Source: Amaurobius ferox (lineage: Eukaryota; Arthropoda; Arachnida; Araneae; Amaurobiidae). From it: DNA of 64,000 bases. The DNA lies in the NCBI GenBank assembly GCA_951213105.1, contig OX578137.1, positions 73,962,604-74,026,603 of the forward strand, written 5' to 3'. The notes under the pieces are model-generated. The model saw only the letters and a program-made list of their open reading frames with translations. It searched no databases and was not told the origin of the DNA. This document shows, in pieces, positions 56,887 to 64,000 of this stretch (position 1 is the first letter of the stretch; the number at the start of each line of letters is the position of its first letter). The translations under genes were made by a program, and so were the position numbers.

Positions 56887-56970
56887 GCCAAATAGGTGTC
56901 GAAAATGTGTCGAAAGCCCAAGCCATCCGACTCGTCCTAGGACTCAGAGCAGTAGAAGCCAAATAGGTGT
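56887..56970 (-). mobile_element. 58-bp mini-retroposon with 13-bp TSD
   Basis: GCCAAATAGGTGT at 56887-56899 and 56958-56970 flanks 58 bp that contain AAGCCCAAGCCATCCGACTC and GTCCTAGGACT, close to the third insert at 50539. The TSD ends in GTGT, as at 50385. Confidence 0.75.
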
Positions 56971-57704
56971 GCCAGATCTCAGGCAAAAAGAGGCGGCAAC
57001 CACGAGATAATATTACACAACTTCTACGAGAATAATGAATTAGTAGTTATGAAACAAGTGATGAAGTAGTTAGTAAAGTCAGAAGTAAGAGTGAGTTTAT
57101 CTACGATAGTACAGAGGCAATACAGATGAGAAATCATAATGACCTCTACGGAGTCCAGAGGCAAATGTGAAACGACAATGTCCTGATTACAGGTTCCGGA
57201 AATGTTCGAGAATACAATGAGCAGATGCAATACGAGCAAGGAGCTCAACACTTCGAGTTAAGGCCAGTACGATATACGCAGATGCAAGAATTGTGCTCAA
57301 TAACCGAGCAGAAAATGAAGGTATGTGTTCATTAATAATTGTAAGAGGTCAGTAATACATTTAGGAATTATTGAGAAATTGGTCTCACACTTGCTCTCTC
57401 CGCCGCAATGAAATGAATAATTGCGTAAAAAATTTAATAAGTATTCTATGTTGTTAATAAATGATTTTCTTTGTAAAGTTAACAATGGTGCAATTAATGG
57501 AGTAGTATCATGTTAATAAATAATATTTAACAGAACTCTAGCTAAAAATAAAATAGGTGGATAATAGCGGAACGATATAATTTTCTACGATGTACGATAA
57601 GTTGCGGTCCTGTTAATTATAGTATAATTTAATAATCTAAAATCCCAGCTTCAAGTTTCCTTCTTAGTGTACCACACTAGTGGAAGTAAGAATCTCACAA
57701 AATA
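56971..57704. other. No gene seen
   Basis: AT-rich spacer. Confidence 0.55.
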
Positions 57705-58150
57705 CACTCTGTTGCAAAAAATATATGCCTTCATAAGAAATTGAAATAAAAAACTCGGCATGTATGTATCATATGAGGAAATATGCAAATGATTAGAATT
57801 TTGAAAAAATGCAACGTTTCATTAAAAAAGGTGCCGATGATTTTAGTAAGTGGTAAATCCTCCCTGGACAATATTTGGTGCAGCATACAGTCAATTAAGT
57901 TGTTTATGACCCTCTGCGGAAGATTCTGTGACAAATGTTGCAACTGTCGCTAATTTAATGGAATTCTGAGAAGGCTATTATTGCCGTCCCAGCATACCCC
58001 ATACGTGTTCTCTTGGTGATAGATCTGGAGACCTGGATGGCAATGGGAGGGTAATGAATCTTCGAATACATTTTTAAGAAAGTCGTGCAGTATGTGGTCG
58101 AACATTGTCTTGTTGTTACGTTGGACTTAACGGCTTGACAGCATAGGCAG
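57705..58150 (-). pseudogene. Tc1-like transposon end with transposase C-terminus
   Basis: The inverted repeat CACTCTGTTGCAAAAAATAT starts after TA (57703-57704). On the minus strand the coding end reads LQHLSQNLPQRVINNLIDCM and LHQILSRE (ORF 57943-57731), preceded in shifted frames by FLKNVFEDSL-type text and a TYGVCWDG-like region corresponding to the P-x-E-H-x-W-D-x-x-G motif. It is the same family as 49995-51387, with which it shares TIR and C-terminal text. Everything upstream of the third catalytic region is missing. Confidence 0.7.
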
Positions 58151-59641
58151 AACAATAGGCTTCAGAATATTGTTGACGAACAATCAGTCTGAAAATACAT
58201 TACAAAAATATTATATCCAATGGAGAGACCAGAAAATCCGACAACATTATTTTATGTCCGATGGTCGATACTATAGATATGTGAAGATATGCTTTGTAGG
58301 TTACTATGGGGCTTATGGATCTAAAAATACTTAAAAAATTCATGATAGCGAGGGAGGGGAGCAAATCAAAAATCCAACTACATCAAATTCTATCCGATGC
58401 TTGATTTAATAAACATTTCAAAGTTCCAACCTTCTAAGTTACCAGGGGACCTCTGAAGTGTTTGTAAAGCATTTTCGAAGTCCCACCCGTCTACCGAAGT
58501 GTAAATCGAAAATCCTACTTTGTTAGATTCTGTATCTTAGTTTATACGATAAGTGCGAAAATATTCAGCCTTGTAGGTCAACAGAAGGCTTCTAGATGGT
58601 ATGTAATGTCAAACACGCTTTAGACAATTATGCATAGCGATTTCAGAAAGTCTGAAATGATGAAATACAAATATGCTGAGAAGAAATCTAATATTCATTA
58701 AAATGTTTTTACATGAATTATATTAGATAGAAAAATTAATATTTTAAATCCAGATTAATTAGTGCAGAAAACATTTCAGTGATAGTAATATAATACTATC
58801 CTGCCAGGAGCTTTAACTCATTGAATAGTAAAGTTAAAGCGTTTTAAAGATTAGTTTTCAATTCCTTTCAGTGCAATAAGGAAGTCGTAAAACCTTTGAT
58901 TCCATTATAAACTGCATCTCACTTTTACGGTAAGAGTTTTCAGAATGATTTACATTAACAGCGTTATTGAAATGTAAATTATTGTCTTCTTTCTCAGTGG
59001 TTTTCAGTAAAGGAAATGGGCCACTTCAATAACACAAGAGATTGTTGTGTTTCAAATTATATGTTCTTAACTGGCATTACACATTTTACCCAAAACACAA
59101 AATAAAAGCAAACAGTTTTGTTTTTAGATAACATGTTTCTTTAATTAGATCATTTTATATATTAAAAACTAAGTAAAGCCTTTTAAATAGCAAAATGCAT
59201 TTTTTTTAATTTGTACAGTAATCATTAAACTTTTTTTGTCGGTATACAGGTACTTCAAAATAATTTAATTATTTCCCAGGCCTTCTATCTCATCCAAAAA
59301 AGTATAGAACAGTTACAAAAGACGGACCGAATTCAAAAGTAAGTTATGACTCACGACTAAATATATCTTAAAAGATTGGTCATAGACCAATTGAAAAAAA
59401 ATCCAGTCCTCTAATCTACAAAATTGACCATGAAATGATACCCATTTCAAAAATGCTTTAACTCAGCTAGACTATCACGGTATGCAAATTTTTATCATGT
59501 GACACCTTTTAATAAAATGCATAACATGGACAGTTTTAATACTAGCCACCAAGAAAAGAATTTCAAATCTAAAAGCATTTTCCATAGTCTAGTAAATCAA
59601 ATAAGAAAAATCCATTATCACATAATCAAAATTATTAGAGA
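58151..59641. other. No gene seen
   Basis: AT-rich, no recognised repeat boundary. Confidence 0.6.
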
Positions 59642-61046
59642 CTAGCAGCATACTCGTTCTTCGTACGGAGTATATAATATAAAAAAACTTATAATTCGCA
59701 ATCATGTGCAAATTCTGTTAAAATATTAAATTTATTGCTCCTAAAGATCAGTTTAAGAATATCTGTTCTCACTATGCAAAATTATCTTCACGGGCAGATC
59801 TGAAGAATAAAACATTCTGGTCCCTTTTCTAAGCAAATTTACAAAAAAATGGAATTAAATCAATATATGCATCCCCGTACTACTTATATTGTCCCAGATT
59901 AGACAATATGCCAGTGCGTTAGTACAAGATTATCTGTATTACAATATGAGTCTCAAAAATATTTGTTAAAATAAAAGAGATTAGGTAATAAATTGAAAAT
60001 ATCAATAATCCTCGTACGCTTTATACCAGAAGGTCGTAATTGATTCCAATATATGCCAATATATATCAAAATATATTCCAATATAACTGTACTACTTATA
60101 TTCTCGTAGATTAGAAGATATACCCGTGAATTCGTAGAAGATTACTCGTACAACCTATAATACATGAGTTTAAACAATTTTTGCATTAATTAAACAATTG
60201 CATAATAACTTTAAAATATCAATAATCCCTGAATCAATACTCTTCGAAAATATCAATAAAAATAACGTTTTACCCTGAAGATTGCAATCGATATTATCCA
60301 ATCAAAAATTCTATAAGAAAAATCAAATCGTTCTTTTCTAAAATATATTTTTATATCCATTTATTTATTATTCAAATCGAAAAAATGATAATTAAAATTA
60401 ATAGACAGATTTAATTTAATTGCGTTTCTAAGCAACATGATATAAGATAGAATCTTCCTCATAAACTGCGAAATTAAATAACCATTTTGATTTCTTTATA
60501 CTTTTCATTGTTCAGTAAAAGCTTGTGAAATATAAATCAAGAAGATAGATTTCCCATTTAAATCATGTTTCAAACAATTCTTGTTTTCAGAAAGTGACTA
60601 ATTAGTGCAAAAAATCTGCCCCCAAACTCAGAAATACAGTTTTCATTCACTTTCAAATGATTTTCAAGCTTTTCGTTTGGATAAACCACGGAGTTAGAAA
60701 GTAGAATTCCTAGGAAAAAGTTTTGTTTTTCATTAATATCTCGACAACCCCTGATCTTAGATATTCGAAACTTGCGCTAAATTTATGGGGGCTATTTTAA
60801 GGCTATTCGCAAAATTTCATTAAATTTGGTTCAGCCGTTTTCCCATGATGATGAAACAAACGAAAATATCGTTTTTTACTAATATCTCGAGAACCACTGA
60901 TTGTAGAAACTCCAAACATGGACTAAATTTTAAGTGGGACTATTGCCAGGCTACCCACAAAATTTCACCAAATTCGGTTCAGCCGTTCTCCCGTGATGAT
61001 GGGACAAACAGACAAACAGACAGATGTTCAATTTTATTTATATAGA
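59642..61046 (-). mobile_element. Non-autonomous Helitron, complete copy
   Basis: Minus strand: the 5' end TCTATATAAATAAAATTGAA starts at 61046 after host A (61047 on the plus strand is T). The 3' end is a hairpin (ACTCCGTACGAAGAACGAGT) and then CTAG at 59645-59642 followed by host T. The 1405 bp have the 5' subterminal TGTCCCATCATCACGGGAGA block and internal repeats of AGAAGATATACCCGTG. No protein is encoded. Confidence 0.8.
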
Positions 61047-61051
61047 TATCA

Positions 61052-62905
61052 CTAGCAGCATACCCGTTCTTCGTACGGAGTATATAATATAAAGAAACTT
61101 GAAATTCATAATCATGCCCAAATTCTTATAGTATACTAAATGACATGTTTAATCAAAATATTCTGTTAAAATATTTAATATAATGCTCCTAAAAAGAAGT
61201 TTAAGAATCTCTGTTCTCGCTATAAAAAATTATCTTCATGGACATATCTGAAGAATAAAACATCTTGGACCCCTTATGTAAGCAAATATAAAAAAATATG
61301 GAATTGAATCAATATATGTAAAATAAAAGCGTTAAAATTGTATGGGACCCGTACTAATTATATACGCGAATATTAGACAATATAACCTGTATTAGTAGAT
61401 TACATGTATAAATTGAAAATACCAATAAACCCGTAATCTTTAAATCTGAAGACAGTCATTTATTCCAATATATGTCAAAATTAAAGTACTAAAATTATAT
61501 GGGAAGATATACAGGTACTACTTATAATGTCCGATTATTAGTAGAAGATTACCCGTTTTACAATGTGAGTCTCAAATGTTTTTTGGTAAAATACAACAGA
61601 CGACGTAATAAATTGAATATATAATTAATCCCCTTAATCTTCATACCAGAAGACTGTACTTGATTCCAATATATATGCCAATATATGTCAAAATATATGC
61701 CAATATACCTGTACTACTTATATTCTCGTAGGTTAGAAGATATACCCGTGCATTCCTAGAAGATTACTCGTACAACGTACAATATGCGTGTGTCAGCAAT
61801 TTTTGCCGCAATGAAACAATGGCGTAATAACTTAAAAATATCAATAATCCCTGAATCAATAATTCCGGAAACTATCAATAATAATAATGTTTAATCCTGA
61901 AGAGTATAATTGATATTATCCAGTCCAAAATGAAATGGCATGAAATTTATTTTATATACATATCTTCATTATTCAAATCGGAAAGGATTTAATAAAAATC
62001 GTCTGCCGCATAAACACATTGGATTTAAATCCGTTGCTAAGCGACATGATATCATTTGCTTCAAATAAATTGGTAGAAAAAATATCGTCTAAACAGTTAT
62101 ATTTCTATTGAACATTTGGCGACAGTTTCGTCAAATTAGCGACATTTTAAAAAATCGCCAAATTTATCGCTAAGTGGGACTATAGAACTGACAGTTCCAC
62201 TTTGCGACAAATTGACGAAATATCATCACAATACTATCCCCTAACAAAAAACAATTAATATCATTTATGTAGCGCAATTTTATCAATTTTAAGATATTTT
62301 TATAGATTTGAAAACATTTTTATCAATTTGGTGACATTTTAAAAATTCGCTAAATGTATTACTAAGTAGGATGGTTGGTCTGACAGATAAATGCTAACCA
62401 AACATCATTTCAGTACTCTCTTCTAACAAAACAAAAAAAAATTTCATTGATATGTAGAAGACCCAAGCCACACGACCAACCCGAAGGTTTATGGCAGCTG
62501 TTTGTGTGTCGTTTATATCAATTTGGCGACATTTCCGTCAATTTGGCAAAGTTTAAGAAAAGTTGTCAAATTAGCGATATCCCTCCAAATTCGTAGCTTT
62601 GAATTTGCAGATCTGAATGAAACATTCTTATCCCGTTTCAATATACTAAATGAAAACACTACAATTGTATTAGAAGATATACCCGCTCTACTCTTTTTCT
62701 GTTTCAACAATCGGCTATATGAATTTATTGGCTAAACACAATATATGAGTTTAGTAGCTAAATACGATATAAGCTTGAAAACTCTTTGCCAAAATAAATG
62801 AAATTGATGTACGCAGTCAGCAATTAATATAATTAAAAGAAAAATCAAACCAGAAAAATCAGAAAAATCAATATATCCTCCTAAAATGTTAAAATTTATT
62901 AACCA
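61052..62905 (-). mobile_element. Helitron copy 2, 5' end lost
   Basis: Its CTAG terminus (61052-61055) and hairpin (ACCCGTTCTTCGTACGGAGT) lie 5 bp (TATCA) right of copy 1. The body matches copy 1 to about 62090, followed by a variant region with three TTGGCGAC-type blocks. The 5' TC terminus is not seen, so the right limit is set by the start of copy 3. Confidence 0.65.
62458..62515 (-). mobile_element. Mini-retroposon-like fragment, TSD not seen
   Basis: AGACCCAAGCCACACGACCA and CCCGAAGGTTTATGGCAGCT match the first insert at 50398 (same subtype). No flanking duplication is visible. Confidence 0.5.
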
Positions 62906-64000
62906 CTAACAGCACACCCGTTATTCGTACGGAGTGTATAATTTAAAGAAACTTAAAGTTCGCAATCATGTGCAAATTCTGTTAAAATATTAAATTTATT
63001 GCTCCTAAAGAGAAGTTTAAGAATATATGTTCTCACTATGCAAAATTATCTTCACGATCAGATCTGAAGAATAAAACATCCTGCCCCCTTTTGTAAGCAA
63101 ATTTACAGAAGAAGAAATAGGAATTGAATGAATATATGCAACCCCGTACTAATTATATTGTCGCAGATCAGAAAATATGCCAATGTGTTAGTAGAAGATT
63201 ACCCGTATTACAATATGCGTCTCAAAAATATTTGCCAAAATAAAAGAGATGACGTAATAAATTGAAAACATCAATAATATCCGTACTCTTTATACCAGAA
63301 GGTCGTAATTGATTCCAATATATGCCGATATATATCAAAACATATGTCAATATAGCTGTACTACTTATATTCTCGTAGATTAAAAGATATACGCGTGTAT
63401 TTGTAGAAGATTCGTACAACATACAATATATGAGTTTAAACAATTTTTGTCATAATAAAATAATTGCATAATAACTTGAAAATATCATTAATCCTTGAAT
63501 CAATAATCCCCGAAAATATAAATAATAATAATTTTTAAACCTGAAGACCGTAATTGATATTATCCAGTCAAAAATGCTATAAGAAAAATCAAATCGTTCT
63601 TTTCTAAAATATATTTTTATATCCATTTATTTATTATTCAAATCGAAAAAATAATTATTAAAATTAACAGACAGATTTAATTTAATTGCGTTTCTGAGTA
63701 ACATGATATAAGATAGAATCTTATAACATGTTAAATATGTCATGTCTTATAACATAAACTGCGAAATTAAATAACGATTTTGATTTCTCTATACTTCTCA
63801 TTGTTCCGTAAAAGCTTGTTTTAAATAAACCATGAACCATGGAGATAGATTTCCCCTTTAAATCATGTTTCAAACAATTCATGTTTTCAGAAAGTGACTA
63901 ATTAACGCAAAAAATCTCCCATCAAACTCAGAGATTAAATTTTAATTCACTTTCAAACGATTTTCAAGCTTTTCGTTAGGATAAACCACGGAGTTAGGGA
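62906..64000 (-). mobile_element. Helitron copy 3, runs off the window
   Basis: Starts with a degenerate terminus (CTAA instead of CTAG) and the hairpin ACCCGTTATTCGTACGGAGT. The body is clearly homologous to copy 1, e.g. ATTGATTCCAATATATGCC and AATCATGTTTCAAACAATTC. The 5' end lies outside. Confidence 0.75.

Overview
This window looks like non-genic, AT-rich DNA from an arthropod, most likely a spider (inference from the style of the gypsy Gag, the LINE ORF1/RNase H remnants, the Tc1/mariner remnants and the overall repeat mix). I found no convincing host protein-coding gene and no intact autonomous transposon. Nearly every recognisable segment is a transposable-element remnant, a retroposed RNA-derived repeat, or a tandem repeat.

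Layout. 0-13 kb: a mariner 3' end, then repeated copies of three related families that I call HINE-A, HINE-B and HINE-C. Each has a palindrome at the 5' end, subterminal inverted repeats, an internal microsatellite, a 3' hairpin and a T-rich end, which is the architecture known for Helentron-associated non-autonomous elements. They include a three-level nest at 9.57-12.68 kb. 13.1-15.0 kb: two tandem arrays of tRNA-like units. 16.1-18.7 kb: a decayed gypsy-type LTR retrotransposon (minus strand). 19.2-20.9 kb: a train of SINEs with a 5S rRNA-derived head followed by a tRNA-like head. 21.7-26.3 kb: a 201-bp satellite of 23 monomers with 9-monomer periodicity, followed by a second SINE type that also carries a 5S head. 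27.6-37.2 kb: a direct segmental duplication whose two copies provide empty and filled sites for a HINE-B insertion and for a 1.5-kb solo-LTR-like insertion; between the copies lies a 1.3-kb GT/GC array.

37-52 kb: Tc1-like, hAT and mariner transposase remnants, and a complete canonical Helitron (44819-48192) filled with a ~148-bp minisatellite and split by a pogo/Tigger-like element with TA target duplication. At 49.9-51.4 kb a Tc1-like pseudogene contains three ~58-bp retroposed fragments inserted one after another at the same 13-bp site. 52-64 kb: AT-rich sequence, a LINE ORF1 pseudogene with CCHC zinc knuckles, another Tc1-like end, and three Helitrons arranged head to tail and running off the right edge.

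The most interesting signals are (1) a ~58-bp mini-retroposon with 12-13-bp target duplications, corresponding to the last ~60 bp of a SINE, seen five times including three times at one site; (2) composite 5S+tRNA heads on two different SINE bodies; (3) HINE elements that carry microsatellites, next to a 1.3-kb array; and (4) the satellite higher-order structure. Coordinates of decayed elements are approximate unless a target duplication or empty site is cited.
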